From: Roseomonas indoligenes
GTDB taxonomy: Bacteria > Pseudomonadota > Alphaproteobacteria > Acetobacterales > Acetobacteraceae
NCBI RefSeq assembly: GCF_017813365.1
Contig: NZ_JAGIZA010000001.1
Span: forward strand, 62,001-126,000
Direction: 5' to 3'
DNA length: 64,000 nucleotides
Made by a program: the position numbers and the translations under genes. The notes under the pieces were generated by a model that saw only the letters and a list, made by a program, of their open reading frames with translations, ran no database searches and was not told the origin of the DNA. Position 1 is the first letter of the stretch. Each line of letters begins with the position of its first letter. Of the stretch, positions 40,866 through 50,425 are shown piece by piece.

Positions 40866-43031
40866 ATGCGCCCGACGAGTCTTCCCTCGCGCCCGACCTG
40901 CGCCCCATCCCGTGCCGCTCCAGCCATCGGCCTGAGCTTCGCCCTTCTCGCCTCGACGGGCCTGACCGGCCCGGCCCTGGCCCAGCAGGCACCAGCGCCA
41001 GACCCGTTCATCGGCGATCCGGTCCGGGTGCCGGAGGTCTCGGTGACCGGGGCGGCCCCCGGCCTCCGCGGCTATCTCGCCCCGGAGTCCTCGACGGCCC
41101 TCCGCCTTCCGGCACCGATCCAGGACGTGCCTGTGGCTGTCCAGGTGGTACCGGACACCCTGATCCAGGACCGGGCGGCCCTGACCGTGCGTCAGGCCGT
41201 CGAGACTGTCAGCGGGGTGACGAGCAGCAACGCCATCCCCGGCTCGGTCGCCTTGCGGATCCGCGGGTTCAACGACGGGTCTGCCAACCTCCGCGACGGC
41301 TTCCGCGAGACCAGCAACCAGCAGGACGTCCAGGGCATCGAGCGGATCGACATCCTCAAGGGGCCCGCCTCCGTCCTCTACGGCGGCAACCTCTCCTCGG
41401 GCGGTGTCGCCAATATCGTCACCCGCGCTCCGGTGGACGGCCGCTTCGGGACGGTGAGCGGCACGGTCGGCAACTACGGCCTCTTCCGCTCAACCTTCGA
41501 CATCAACGAGGGCGACGTGACCGGGGACGGAACCCTCGGTTTCCGGCTCGACGCCGCACTGGACCGCAGCAACTCGTACCGGGACTTCGGCGGGTCCAGC
41601 AGCCAGTTCATCAATCCCTCGCTCCGCTGGCGCCCAACGGCCCAGGACGAGGTGGTCATCCGGGCGCAGTACCTCCGGAGCGACTTCAGCTACGGCCTCT
41701 ACCAGTCGCCTCTCTCAAGGCAGACCCTGTCGCTGCCGCTTTCCCGCAACTTCGACGACCCGAACCAGGGGGCGTCGCGCCGTGATGCCGGGCGGGTCAG
41801 CTACAACTGGGTCCACTCCTTTGGCGAGGGCCTGCGATTCCGGTCCGGCCTCAACGCCTCCGGAGTGGACTACGATCTTGGCACCGACCGCTTCTCGACA
41901 CTCCGAATCCTGGCCGACAACCGGACAGTCCAGCGCACCACGATCTTCGGGCCGCAGCACATCCGGGACTACGACCTCCAGAACGAGCTTTCCGGCACCT
42001 TCATGACCGGGCCTGTCCGGCACGACTGGCTCGTCGGCGCCGAATCCTACTGGAGCGCGAACACCTCCGTCGGCTTCCAGACCACCCTGCCCAACCTGGA
42101 CCTCCTCAACCCCGTGTACGGCGTCGTGCCAGGTGCCGCGCGCCTTGCCTCCAATACCCGCAGCAGCTTCGCCAATCACGCGGGCTACGTGCAGGACTTC
42201 GTGACGCTCACCCCCGAGCTGCGCGTCCTGCTCGGCGGCCGCTACGATTCGACCGAGACGTCGAGCCGGAACCGGATCACCGGCGTGGAAGGCGAGAACT
42301 CGGCAGGCCGCTTCTCGCCGCGCATCGGCATCGCCTACGAGCCGATATCGGACACGACCCTGTTCGCGAACTGGGCCAACAGCTTCGTGCCGACGACGGC
42401 AACGACGGCGAGTGGTGCCGCCCTTTCGCCGAGCACATCCGAGCAGTTCGAGGTCGGGGTCAAGCAGGTTTTCCTCAGTGGCCGGGCCCAGGCGACGGTC
42501 GCGCTCTTCCACATCACCCGCACGAATGTCCCGACCACGGACCCGGCCAACCCCGTCTTCTCGATTGCCTCTGGCGAGCAGCGCAGCCGGGGCGTGGAGG
42601 TCGATCTGGCCGGCGAGATCCTGCCGGGGTGGAACGCGGTGGCGAGCTACGCCTTCACCGAGGCCGAGGTGACCCGCGACAACCGCCTGCCCATCGGCAA
42701 CAACCTCGCGGGGGTGGCCCGGCACGCGGGCCAGGTCTGGACCACCTACGAGTTCGGTGGCGGATCGCCCCTTCGGGGCGTCGGCATCGGCGGTGGCGTG
42801 CGGGCCGAGAGCCGTCGCGAGGCGACCCTGCCCAATACCTTCTCGCTTCCGGCCTATGCCAGGCTCGATGCGGCCGCCTGGTACCGCTTCGAGGTCTCGC
42901 GCACGCCCCTGCGCGCCCAGGTCAACGTCCAGAACATCAACCACCAGCGCATCTACGACACGGACGGCGCGAACACCCTCCGGGTGAACGTGCCCTTCAC
43001 CGTGCTCGCGTCGCTGACCGCCCAGTTCTGA
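40866..43031 (+). CDS. TonB-dependent siderophore-type receptor
   Basis: A 721-residue outer-membrane receptor. After a signal peptide ending ALAQQ, the plug begins PEVSVTGAAPG; PIQDVPVAVQVVPDTLIQDR, RGFND and ERIDILKGPASVLYGG are conserved plug motifs. The barrel ends in VPFTVLASLTAQF with a terminal Phe. TonB receptors import metal chelates using the proton motive force. Downstream genes for copper handling suggest copper or a chalkophore-like ligand, whereas the plug looks like ferric-siderophore receptors; the substrate is open. No TonB-type extra N-terminal signalling domain is present. Confidence 0.9.
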   Translation: MRPTSLPSRPTCAPSRAAPAIGLSFALLASTGLTGPALAQQAPAPDPFIGDPVRVPEVSVTGAAPGLRGYLAPESSTALRLPAPIQDVPVAVQVVPDTLIQDRAALTVRQAVETVSGVTSSNAIPGSVALRIRGFNDGSANLRDGFRETSNQQDVQGIERIDILKGPASVLYGGNLSSGGVANIVTRAPVDGRFGTVSGTVGNYGLFRSTFDINEGDVTGDGTLGFRLDAALDRSNSYRDFGGSSSQFINPSLRWRPTAQDEVVIRAQYLRSDFSYGLYQSPLSRQTLSLPLSRNFDDPNQGASRRDAGRVSYNWVHSFGEGLRFRSGLNASGVDYDLGTDRFSTLRILADNRTVQRTTIFGPQHIRDYDLQNELSGTFMTGPVRHDWLVGAESYWSANTSVGFQTTLPNLDLLNPVYGVVPGAARLASNTRSSFANHAGYVQDFVTLTPELRVLLGGRYDSTETSSRNRITGVEGENSAGRFSPRIGIAYEPISDTTLFANWANSFVPTTATTASGAALSPSTSEQFEVGVKQVFLSGRAQATVALFHITRTNVPTTDPANPVFSIASGEQRSRGVEVDLAGEILPGWNAVASYAFTEAEVTRDNRLPIGNNLAGVARHAGQVWTTYEFGGGSPLRGVGIGGGVRAESRREATLPNTFSLPAYARLDAAAWYRFEVSRTPLRAQVNVQNINHQRIYDTDGANTLRVNVPFTVLASLTAQF

Positions 43032-43041
43032 GGAGGACGCC

Positions 43042-43896
43042 TTGTCAGAGAACGATCACCCTCCGGCGGAGACCGGCCTCTCCCGGCGCCGTCTTGCCAC
43101 CTCCACGCTCGCCGGTGGCCTCGTGGGGCTGGGCGCCCCTGTTGCCATGGCGCAGTCAGCGCCCCAGCCGCTTCCCAGGCCCCGCATGCTGCAGCGGCCG
43201 GGAGCGCCAGCGCCGCTCAAGGTCGCGATGCTTGTTTACCCGGGGATGATCATGCTCGACCTGGTCGGTCCGCAGACGATCCTGAACATGCTCGGGTCCG
43301 ACATTCACCTCGTCGGGGAGACCAGGGATCCGGTCCTGACGGATATCAGCCTTCCCGTCGCGCCGACCTGCACCCTGGCCGAGTGCCCCCGCGACCTCGA
43401 CGTGTTGTTTGTGCCGGGCGGGCTTATGGGGTCTGTCGCCTGCATGAAGAGCGGGGCGGTGCTGGACTTCCTCGTCGACCGGGGGAGCAGTGCGCGCTAC
43501 GTCACGAGCGTCTGCACGGGTGGCCTCGTGCTCGGCGCCGCTGGTCTCCTGCGCGGATACCAGGCGACAGCCCATTGGGGTGTGGCCGACCTCCTGCCGC
43601 TCCTGGGCGCGACGAAGGTTAACGCCCGCGTGGTGCAGGACCGGAATCGGCTGACCGGCGCCGGTGCAACGGCAGGCCTCGATTTCGGCCTGACCCTCGC
43701 CGTCCTGCTGCGAGGCCAGGAGGCGGCCGAGCGGGTTCAGCTCCTCCTCGAGTACGAGCCGGTGCCGCCGTTCCACAAGGGCACCCCGGACCTGATCGGC
43801 CCGGAGCGCATGGTGCAGGTGCGTGCTGGCCGCGTTTGGATGGACGGCCAGGCCCGGGAAGCGGCACTCGCCGCGGCTCAGCGTCTCGGCCTCTGA
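43042..43896 (+). CDS. Tat-exported DJ-1/PfpI family protein
   Basis: A 284-residue protein starting at TTG 43042 with AGGAGGA 5-11 bp upstream. It has a twin-arginine signal (LSRRRLATSTLAGG) and a DJ-1/ThiJ/PfpI domain: VAMLVYPGMIMLDLVGP at the start and the nucleophile elbow SVCTGGLVLGAAG (Cys158). The closest known pattern is isonitrile hydratase (InhA-type). Unusual: DJ-1 family proteins are normally cytoplasmic, whereas this one is predicted to fold in the cytoplasm and be exported. It lies between the receptor and the YcnI gene, so it may modify a metal chelate in the periplasm. Confidence 0.85.
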   Translation: MSENDHPPAETGLSRRRLATSTLAGGLVGLGAPVAMAQSAPQPLPRPRMLQRPGAPAPLKVAMLVYPGMIMLDLVGPQTILNMLGSDIHLVGETRDPVLTDISLPVAPTCTLAECPRDLDVLFVPGGLMGSVACMKSGAVLDFLVDRGSSARYVTSVCTGGLVLGAAGLLRGYQATAHWGVADLLPLLGATKVNARVVQDRNRLTGAGATAGLDFGLTLAVLLRGQEAAERVQLLLEYEPVPPFHKGTPDLIGPERMVQVRAGRVWMDGQAREAALAAAQRLGL

Positions 43897-44007
43897 ATGG
43901 AACGACCTCGGGACGGCCGGACGGATCCTAAGGGGTCGGACCTCCGGTGCCCGCACTCCCGTGCTGCTCCAGGATTTCGCGACACACCTCGTTCAGGAGA
44001 AAACCCT

Positions 44008-44511
44008 ATGACCCGCCTTCTCATCGGCCTCAGCGTCCTTGGCGCGCTGATCTCTGGCGCTGCCCTGGCGCATGTGACAGTGGACCAGCCGACCCTTCCG
44101 GCAGACAGCTACGTCCGCATTGCCATCCGTGTCCCGCACGGCTGCGAGGGTGCGGCTACCACGGGCATCCGCCTCCAGGTGCCGCCGGAACTGCGCGGCG
44201 CGAAAGCCATGCCCGTCGCGGGCTGGGCGCTGACCACGCGCATGGAGGGCGGCGTAACTGTCCAGGGAGAGCACGGCACGGCGCATGTCCCGCGCGAGGT
44301 GTCCTGGCAGGGCGGCAATCTGCCGGATGACCAGTACCAGGAGTTCGTGCTCCTCGTCCGCACCCCGGCCGAGCCGGGCGCGACCCTCTACTTCCCTGTC
44401 GTCCAGGACTGCGAGGGCGGGAAGGTGTCGCGCTGGATCGAGCGCCCGTCGGCCCCCGGGGAGCGCCTGCGCTACCCGGCCTACAGCGTCCGCATCACGC
44501 CCAAGGGCTGA
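44008..44511 (+). CDS. YcnI family copper-binding protein (DUF1775)
   Basis: A 167-residue protein. Signal cleavage after ALA would leave His22 as the new N-terminus (HVTVDQPTLPADSYV), matching the mature YcnI family, in which the N-terminal histidine and a conserved Trp bind Cu(II). RIAIRVPHGCEGAATTGIRL and VSWQGGNLPDDQYQEF are family segments. YcnI is found with CopC/CopD proteins and is thought to be a copper chaperone. It precedes a CopC-CopD fusion by 37 bp. Full length, except no C-terminal membrane anchor. Confidence 0.9.
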   Translation: MTRLLIGLSVLGALISGAALAHVTVDQPTLPADSYVRIAIRVPHGCEGAATTGIRLQVPPELRGAKAMPVAGWALTTRMEGGVTVQGEHGTAHVPREVSWQGGNLPDDQYQEFVLLVRTPAEPGATLYFPVVQDCEGGKVSRWIERPSAPGERLRYPAYSVRITPKG

Positions 44512-44548
44512 TGCGGTGACGCGGGCGGCCGGACGGAGAAGGGGACCG

Positions 44549-46165
44549 ATGAGCCTGCCAGGCTGCCTACGCGCCGCAGGGGTGGCGCTGCTGCTGTGCT
44601 TCGCGACCGTCACGGGCGCCTGGGCCCACGCTTCGCTCGTGGAAGCGAACCCGCCTGACGGCGCCACCCTGCAGGGGAGTCCCCCAAGCCTTGCTCTCCG
44701 CTTCGACGAGGAGGTCAGGCTCCTGGACCTCCATCTCGTGGGGCCGAACGGCCCGGTCACCCTGGCCGGGGTGGCGCACGGCGTGGGTGACCTGCTCTCG
44801 GCACGGCTGCCACCCGACCTGCCGAACGGCACCTATCTCGCCAGCTGGCGGATCGTCTCAGCCGACGGGCACCCTGTCGGCGGAAGTCTGGCCTTCGGAG
44901 TGCGCGCGGCTCCGGTGACACGCTCGGCACCGTCCGACGACGCCGGAACCGCCTGGAGCACCGCGGGCGAGGTGCTGCGGTTCCTGTTCTACGTCGCTTT
45001 CGCGCTTGGCGCAGGCGGTGCCCTGTTCCGGGCGCTGGTGCAGGAGGTCGGCAGAGGCGAGCGGCGCGGGATGGCGGCGGCGGCGCTGGGGGGGGTCGTT
45101 CTCGCCCTGCTGACCCTTCCGGTCCAGGGTGGGGCGATGCTGGCCGCCCCGTTCCCATCAGGCCTGTCCGACCCTGGCATGATCGTGGCGGCCTCGACGT
45201 CGACGGTGTTCCTCCGTTGCCTGGTCGCCGCCGCAGGGATGGCGCTCGTGGCGACTTCCCTGATCGTCGCCGGGAAGGTCGCCAGGGCGGCAGGCGTCCT
45301 CGGCACGGTCATCGCCGCTGTCGGCCTGAGCCTCTCAGGTCATGCAGCGGCCGGGGGAGCGGCAATGCAGGCGCTTCTGGCGGCGCACGCGCTCGTCGCG
45401 GCCTACTGGCTCGGCGCATTCTGGCCTCTCCTCGTGCTGCTGGCCCGGGAAGGCAGCAGAGCGTCACCCGCGGTGCGGCGCTTCGCCGCCCTGGCCATCC
45501 CGGCCGTCGCCGTCCTCCTCGTCAGCGGCGCGATCCAGGCGCTCCGCCACATGCCGGCCTGGGACGCCCTGGTGACCACCACCTATGGCCAACTGGTCCT
45601 CGCCAAGATCCTCGGGGCGTCGCTGCTCCTGATCCTGGCCGCCGTGAACCATCTCCGGCTGACCCCTGCCTTGCCGACGCAGGGACCTGCCGCCCTGTCA
45701 CGCAGCATTAAGGCCGAGGGACTGATCGGCCTTGCCGTCCTCGGCATCACCGCCGTGCTGAGCGCGACATCGCCCCACGCCGCCCAAACGGGTGATGCCG
45801 GTCACGTGCATGCCGTGCACCGTCACAAGGAGGGCACCGAGCGGAATGCTACCGCCCGTGTGAGCGGGTGGACCGTCCATCTCCTGGTGAGCCCCGGTCT
45901 CACTGGCTCGAACCGGATAACCCTACGTCTCGAGCGGGATGGTCACCCTGAGGGCCCGGCAGAAGTCTGGCTCGAACTCTCCCAAGAAGGAGCGGGAGTT
46001 GTCGGGCTCCGCCGCAGGATGTCGCCGACACAGCCCGGCACCTTCGTCCACGAAGGGCCGGAACTGGCCATCCCGGGACCGTGGAAGGCGAGAGTGGAAC
46101 TGCTGGTGAGTGACTTCGAGCAGATCTCGGCCTTCCTGGAATTCGACGTCGCTGCAGGGAGGTGA
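44549..46165 (+). CDS. CopC-CopD fusion copper resistance protein (YcnJ-like)
   Basis: A 538-residue fusion. After a signal peptide cut before His27 comes a CopC domain (HASLVEANPPDGATL with a second His in SADGHPVGG) for periplasmic copper binding. The central part is a CopD domain with about eight membrane helices. A C-terminal soluble beta domain of about 110 residues (VSGWTVHLLVSPGLTGSNRITLRLER) follows a His-rich linker (GHVHAVHRHKEG). The order CopC-CopD-YtkA-like matches YcnJ-type copper importers. Co-directional with YcnI. Confidence 0.9.
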   Translation: MSLPGCLRAAGVALLLCFATVTGAWAHASLVEANPPDGATLQGSPPSLALRFDEEVRLLDLHLVGPNGPVTLAGVAHGVGDLLSARLPPDLPNGTYLASWRIVSADGHPVGGSLAFGVRAAPVTRSAPSDDAGTAWSTAGEVLRFLFYVAFALGAGGALFRALVQEVGRGERRGMAAAALGGVVLALLTLPVQGGAMLAAPFPSGLSDPGMIVAASTSTVFLRCLVAAAGMALVATSLIVAGKVARAAGVLGTVIAAVGLSLSGHAAAGGAAMQALLAAHALVAAYWLGAFWPLLVLLAREGSRASPAVRRFAALAIPAVAVLLVSGAIQALRHMPAWDALVTTTYGQLVLAKILGASLLLILAAVNHLRLTPALPTQGPAALSRSIKAEGLIGLAVLGITAVLSATSPHAAQTGDAGHVHAVHRHKEGTERNATARVSGWTVHLLVSPGLTGSNRITLRLERDGHPEGPAEVWLELSQEGAGVVGLRRRMSPTQPGTFVHEGPELAIPGPWKARVELLVSDFEQISAFLEFDVAAGR

Positions 46166-46792
46166 ACCGCTCGGCCTCGCCGGCTGAACCTGCGCCGCCC
46201 GTCCTTCCTGATATGCCAGCGCCCATTCCAGTCCTTGCTGGACGGCGATCAGCCTTCCGTAAGTAGACGCTGTCTGGAAGACTAGACTGTGCTGAGCGGC
46301 CAGATTTGGCCTGCTACCGGCGCTTCAGAAGGCGATCAGCGCGGCGCGTCATCGTCACGCAATTCAACCCGGTTGGTCGAGGGGGGATCGATCCGGGCCG
46401 CTGAGCGTTCCGGAACCTGGGCCGCCAGCCTCGCCCCCGGCAGGGCTCCTCCGGCAGGCAGGCTTCACGGACGCCCAGAGCGCAGCAGGCTTGATCGGAT
46501 CAGCAACGATAGGGTGCCGGAGGTGCCCGAGTGTCAGCTCTTCCACTAGGATCTACCGAAAGCGGCCATTCCGCTCCTGATGTCGTGGAGGGCTCTCCAC
46601 CCCGGACGCCCCGGACATGATGGCCTTGGCCCGGTCCGACGTGAGCGCGTGACGTCCAGACCGGGTGCCGGCGATCAAGCTGGAGAACTGCGCCTATAAC
46701 ATCCGGGCATGGACTCAGTTCGCCTGGTCAGTTCCCGGGCACGGGTCTTCCGCGTCACCTTCGGCAGGTCGCAACCGCCGCAGGACATCCCC
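46166..46792. other. non-coding stretch after the copper island
   Basis: About 630 bp without a convincing gene, of lower coding quality than its flanks. A minus-strand frame near 46546-46450 reads MEELTLGHLRHPIVADPIKP and may be a decayed gene, family unknown. No RNA gene or strong hairpin noticed. Confidence 0.4.
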
Positions 46793-47809
46793 ATGCTCCG
46801 GTCCATCCTCTTCTGTCTGGCGGCCACGTTGCTGACCTCGGCTGCCATGGCCCAGGCCTCCGGCTCCCCGACCCTGGATGCCGTGCGCGCCCGGGGCTTC
46901 GTCACCTGCGGCGTCTCCGGCACGAACCCAGGCTTCGCCTTCCCGGACAACAGGAGCGAGATGAGGGGCAGCGAGGCCGAATTCTGCCGCGCCGTCGCCG
47001 CCGCCGCCCTCGGCGACGCGGGCAAGGTGCGGTTCGTGGTGCTGACCTCCACGAACCGCTTTACCGCCCTGCAGTCGGGCGAGGTGGACCTGCTCGTCCG
47101 GACGGCCACCTGGTCGTTGGCGCGGGAGACGAGCCTCGGTCTGCTCTTCGCCGGGACCACCTTCTACGACGGCACGGCCTTCATGGTGCACTCATCAGCA
47201 GGGGTGAAATCGGCGCGGGAACTGGACGGGGCCACCATCTGCATCCTGCCGGGGACCACGACCGAGCTCGCAGTGGCCGACTACTTCCGGCGCACCAGCA
47301 TGCGCTTCACCCCCGTGCTCATCGACAACGTCTCGGAACTCCGCGCCGCGTTCCGCGCCGGACGATGCGACAGCTACTCGACCGATGCCTCCGCTCTGGC
47401 CAGCTTCCGGTTCGGAGAGGGACCGCGCGCCGGCGACTATGTCCTTCTGCCCGAGGTCATCAGCAAGGAGCCGCTCGGCCCCTTCGTCCGCAAAGGCGAC
47501 GACAAGTGGTTCGACGTGGTCCGCTGGACCCACCATGCCATGCTGGCCGCCGAAGAACTCGAGGTGACCAGCAGCAACGTCCAGGAGGGACTCGCCAGCG
47601 CAAACCCGGACATCCGCCGCCTGCTGGGGGTGGACGGCGACCTCGGTCGCTCCATGGGCCTGGACAACCGCTGGGCTTTCAACGTCATCCGGCAGGTCGG
47701 CAACTTCGCCGAGGTCTGGGACCGCACCATCGCGCCGCTCGGCATCCCGCGCGGGCAGAACCGGCTCTGGACCCAGGGCGGCCTGCAATACGCGCCGCCG
47801 ATCCGCTGA
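46793..47809 (+). CDS. amino-acid ABC transporter substrate-binding protein (AapJ-like)
   Basis: A 338-residue periplasmic protein with signal MLRSILFCLAATLLTSAAMAQA. The mature start TLDAVRARGFVTCGVSGTNPGFAFPD and EVDLLVRTATWSLARETSLGLLFAGTTFYDGTAFMV match AapJ/BztA-type general L-amino-acid binding proteins. The C-terminal MGLDNRWAFNVIRQVGNFAEVWDRTIAPLGIPRGQNRLW is also diagnostic. Odd: no permease or ATPase genes follow; the next gene is a Cys/Met lyase. It may share transporter subunits encoded elsewhere. Start ATG 46793 chosen because it gives the signal peptide. Confidence 0.9.
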   Translation: MLRSILFCLAATLLTSAAMAQASGSPTLDAVRARGFVTCGVSGTNPGFAFPDNRSEMRGSEAEFCRAVAAAALGDAGKVRFVVLTSTNRFTALQSGEVDLLVRTATWSLARETSLGLLFAGTTFYDGTAFMVHSSAGVKSARELDGATICILPGTTTELAVADYFRRTSMRFTPVLIDNVSELRAAFRAGRCDSYSTDASALASFRFGEGPRAGDYVLLPEVISKEPLGPFVRKGDDKWFDVVRWTHHAMLAAEELEVTSSNVQEGLASANPDIRRLLGVDGDLGRSMGLDNRWAFNVIRQVGNFAEVWDRTIAPLGIPRGQNRLWTQGGLQYAPPIR

Positions 47810-47861
47810 TACCCTGCCGCGCCCCGCCTAACCTGCCATCCAGTCCCGCATCGAGGCATCC

Positions 47862-49046
47862 ATGCACGACCTGACCCGCTGCGTTCAGCACCCCGAGGTC
47901 TCGCACGAGGGCTTCCGCAGCCTCACCGTCCCGACCTACCGCGCCTCCACCATCACCTACCCGGATGCGGAGAGCTTCGCCGCCCGTGGTACGCGCGGCT
48001 TCGACGGCTACACCTACGGGCTGCACGGCACGCCGACGATGCGGGTGCTGGAGGCGCAGATGACCGCACTTCACGGCGGCGTCCGAACCGTGCTCGTCCC
48101 CTCCGGCCAGATGGCCGTCATGCTGGTCTTCCTGACCTTTCTGGCGCCGGGGGACAGGGTGCTGGTGCCGGACAATGTCTACAGCGGCGTCCGCGGCGCC
48201 TGCCGCGACTACCTCGCCTCGCGCGGGATCGAGTGCACGTTCTACGACCCGCTAATCGGCGCCGGGATTGCCGATCTGATCGACGATCGCACGAAGCTCG
48301 TCTGGGTGGAATCGCCGGGTTCCGGGACGATGGAGGTGCAGGATATCCCGGCCATCGCGCACGCGGCCAAGGCCCGCGGTGTCCTGGTCGGGTGCGACAA
48401 CACCTGGTGCACACCGCTGCTGTTCAAGCCGCTGGAGCATGGCTGCGATTTCGCGTCGGAGGCGCTGACCAAATACGTGGGCGGGCATTCCGACCTACTG
48501 CTCGGCTCCATCACCGTGAAGGACATCGAGTTGCGCCAGCGCATGAAGGTGGTGCTGCGGGCCTTCGGCGTGGGTGTGTCCCCGGACGAGGTCTCGCTCG
48601 CGCTCCGCGGCATCGAGACCATGGGCGTCCGCCTCGCCCATGTCGGCCGCGTCTCCGAGACCTTCGCCCGGCGCCTCCGGGACCATCCGCTTGTGGAGCG
48701 GGTGCTGCACCCCTGCCTGCCCTCCTGCCCGGGCCATGAGTTCTGGGCACGGGACATCAAGGGCTCGGGCGGCGTGTTCAGCATCGTCCTCAAGCCCGGG
48801 GCAGAGGCGGCGCTCAACCCGGCCCTGACGGCGATGAAGGTCTTTGCGATCGGGGCCTCCTGGGGCGGTACGCGCAGCCTGATCGCGCCCATGGCCGTAA
48901 AGGGCGACCGTGCGGTGAATCCCTGGACGAATGAGGGCGCGATCCTGCGCATCAGCATCGGGCTGGAGCAGGAGGGCGACCTCTGGGGTGATCTGGAGAA
49001 CCTTCTCGTCGCCCTCGGCGCGGGTACGATCCAGGCCGCGGCATGA
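47862..49046 (+). CDS. metC: cystathionine beta-lyase-type Cys/Met metabolism PLP enzyme
   Basis: A 394-residue PLP lyase. The PLP lysine is Lys204 in SEALTKYVGGHSDLLLG, GCDNTWCTPLL contains the Asp that binds the pyridine nitrogen (Asp179), and YGLHGTPTMRVLEAQ with VPSGQMAV supplies the phosphate site. YGLHGTPT is typical of cystathionine beta-lyases, which release homocysteine from cystathionine. Sibling activities such as gamma-lyase or other C-S lyases cannot be excluded. It overlaps the M20 peptidase by four bases, so lyase and peptidase are coupled. Confidence 0.85.
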   Translation: MHDLTRCVQHPEVSHEGFRSLTVPTYRASTITYPDAESFAARGTRGFDGYTYGLHGTPTMRVLEAQMTALHGGVRTVLVPSGQMAVMLVFLTFLAPGDRVLVPDNVYSGVRGACRDYLASRGIECTFYDPLIGAGIADLIDDRTKLVWVESPGSGTMEVQDIPAIAHAAKARGVLVGCDNTWCTPLLFKPLEHGCDFASEALTKYVGGHSDLLLGSITVKDIELRQRMKVVLRAFGVGVSPDEVSLALRGIETMGVRLAHVGRVSETFARRLRDHPLVERVLHPCLPSCPGHEFWARDIKGSGGVFSIVLKPGAEAALNPALTAMKVFAIGASWGGTRSLIAPMAVKGDRAVNPWTNEGAILRISIGLEQEGDLWGDLENLLVALGAGTIQAAA

Positions 49047-50425
49047 GCAAGACCGCCAGCGCCACCGCGCGCCTGCTACAGGAGCTCCTGCGCTTCCCGA
49101 CGGTCAACCCGCCGGGCGAGACGGCGGCGCTGGCGGAGTTCCTGAGGGGGCAGTTCGCTCCCCTCGGAGCCGAGATCGACCTCATCAAGGCCCCGAGGGA
49201 GAATGGGCCGACCCACTTCATCGCGCGCCTTCGAGGGGACGGAAGCAAGCGCCCCGTCCTCCTGGCCGCCCACTCCGACGTCGTGCCGGTGGAGCGGGAC
49301 CGCTGGAGCGTGGATCCCTTCGGCGGCGTGATCCGGGACGGCTATGTGCTCGGGCGTGGGGCGATGGACTACAAGGGCGGCCTGGCCGTCTTCGCCCGTG
49401 CCGTGATGATGCTGGCCGAGAACCGCGTGCCGCTGGCCCGGGACGTGATCTTCCTCTCCGAGGGAGACGAGGAGAGCGGGCCGCACAACACGCGATGGCT
49501 GGCCGAGCAGGCCTGGGACAGGATCGACTGCGAGTTCGCCCTGAACGAGGGGGGCTGGATCTTCGTGGACGGGGCCGGGACGCCGCGGCAGGTGAACATC
49601 ACCACGCGGGACAAGAACACCATCGTCCTGCGGCTGCGGGCGCGCGGGGCGCCGACCCATTCCGCCTGGCCGGGCGTCGCCTCCCGGACAGCCATCGGCC
49701 GACTGGTCACGGCCCTGGCGAAGCTGGTCGCGACCGAACCGGCACCGATGATGACGGACCTCACACGCGGGTACTTCGCGGCCTTGTCCCGCACCACCGA
49801 GGGGCCGATCGCGGAGGACTTCCACACACTGGCGACGAGCGAGGACGAGGAGGCCGGCGGTGCGGCCGGGCAGCGGATTTTCGAGATGGGGGCCTATCCC
49901 AACCTGTGGCACGCGCTCATGCGGAACACGTGCTCCATCACGATGCTGCAGGGCGGGATCAAGGAGAATGTCATTCCCGGCAGCGCCGAAGCAAAGCTGA
50001 ACATCCGGCTGCTTCCCGGGCAGGGATTGGACGATGCCACGGCCTATGTGCGCGCAGTGATCCAGGACGACACAATCGAGATCGACGCGCCCGCGTTCTC
50101 GTCGCTGGATGAGGCCCGGGAGAACGTCCATGCGCGCACGAACCGGCCCGCCTCGTCCACCGATACCGATCTCTACCGGGCGCTGAAGTCCCATGCGGAA
50201 CGGATCTGGCCTCAGGCAGAGGTGACGCCCGCGCTGTTCGAGGCAGGGACCGATGCCCTGGCCTGGCGGATGCGGGGCGTCCCGGTCTACGGCATCTACC
50301 CGTATCCCGTGGACAACGAGACCATGGTCCGAATGCACGGCAACGACGAGCGCATCGGGATCGACTCCCTCGATCAGGGAACCGAATGGGTCTACCGCGT
50401 CCTCGTGGAGGTTGCCGGGCGCTGA
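49043..50425 (+). CDS. M20 family metallopeptidase/deacylase (ArgE/DapE-like)
   Basis: A 460-residue zinc amidohydrolase. Metal ligands are visible: His77 and Asp79 in LLAAHSDVVPV, Asp109 in GRGAMDYKGG, and the catalytic Glu143 with ligand Glu144 in EGDEESGP. An inserted dimerisation domain is present (around residues 190-310). The family hydrolyses peptides, N-acyl amino acids and carbamoyl derivatives. In context (amino-acid binding protein, C-S lyase) it probably frees an amino acid from a conjugate before cleavage. The 3' end overlaps the convergent LysR gene by 34 bp. Confidence 0.88.
   Translation: MSKTASATARLLQELLRFPTVNPPGETAALAEFLRGQFAPLGAEIDLIKAPRENGPTHFIARLRGDGSKRPVLLAAHSDVVPVERDRWSVDPFGGVIRDGYVLGRGAMDYKGGLAVFARAVMMLAENRVPLARDVIFLSEGDEESGPHNTRWLAEQAWDRIDCEFALNEGGWIFVDGAGTPRQVNITTRDKNTIVLRLRARGAPTHSAWPGVASRTAIGRLVTALAKLVATEPAPMMTDLTRGYFAALSRTTEGPIAEDFHTLATSEDEEAGGAAGQRIFEMGAYPNLWHALMRNTCSITMLQGGIKENVIPGSAEAKLNIRLLPGQGLDDATAYVRAVIQDDTIEIDAPAFSSLDEARENVHARTNRPASSTDTDLYRALKSHAERIWPQAEVTPALFEAGTDALAWRMRGVPVYGIYPYPVDNETMVRMHGNDERIGIDSLDQGTEWVYRVLVEVAGR

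Noticed and set aside
46364-46546. Short minus-strand frame as a gene
   Set aside because: No ribosome site, no family recognised, surrounded by non-coding sequence; mentioned only as a possible relic.
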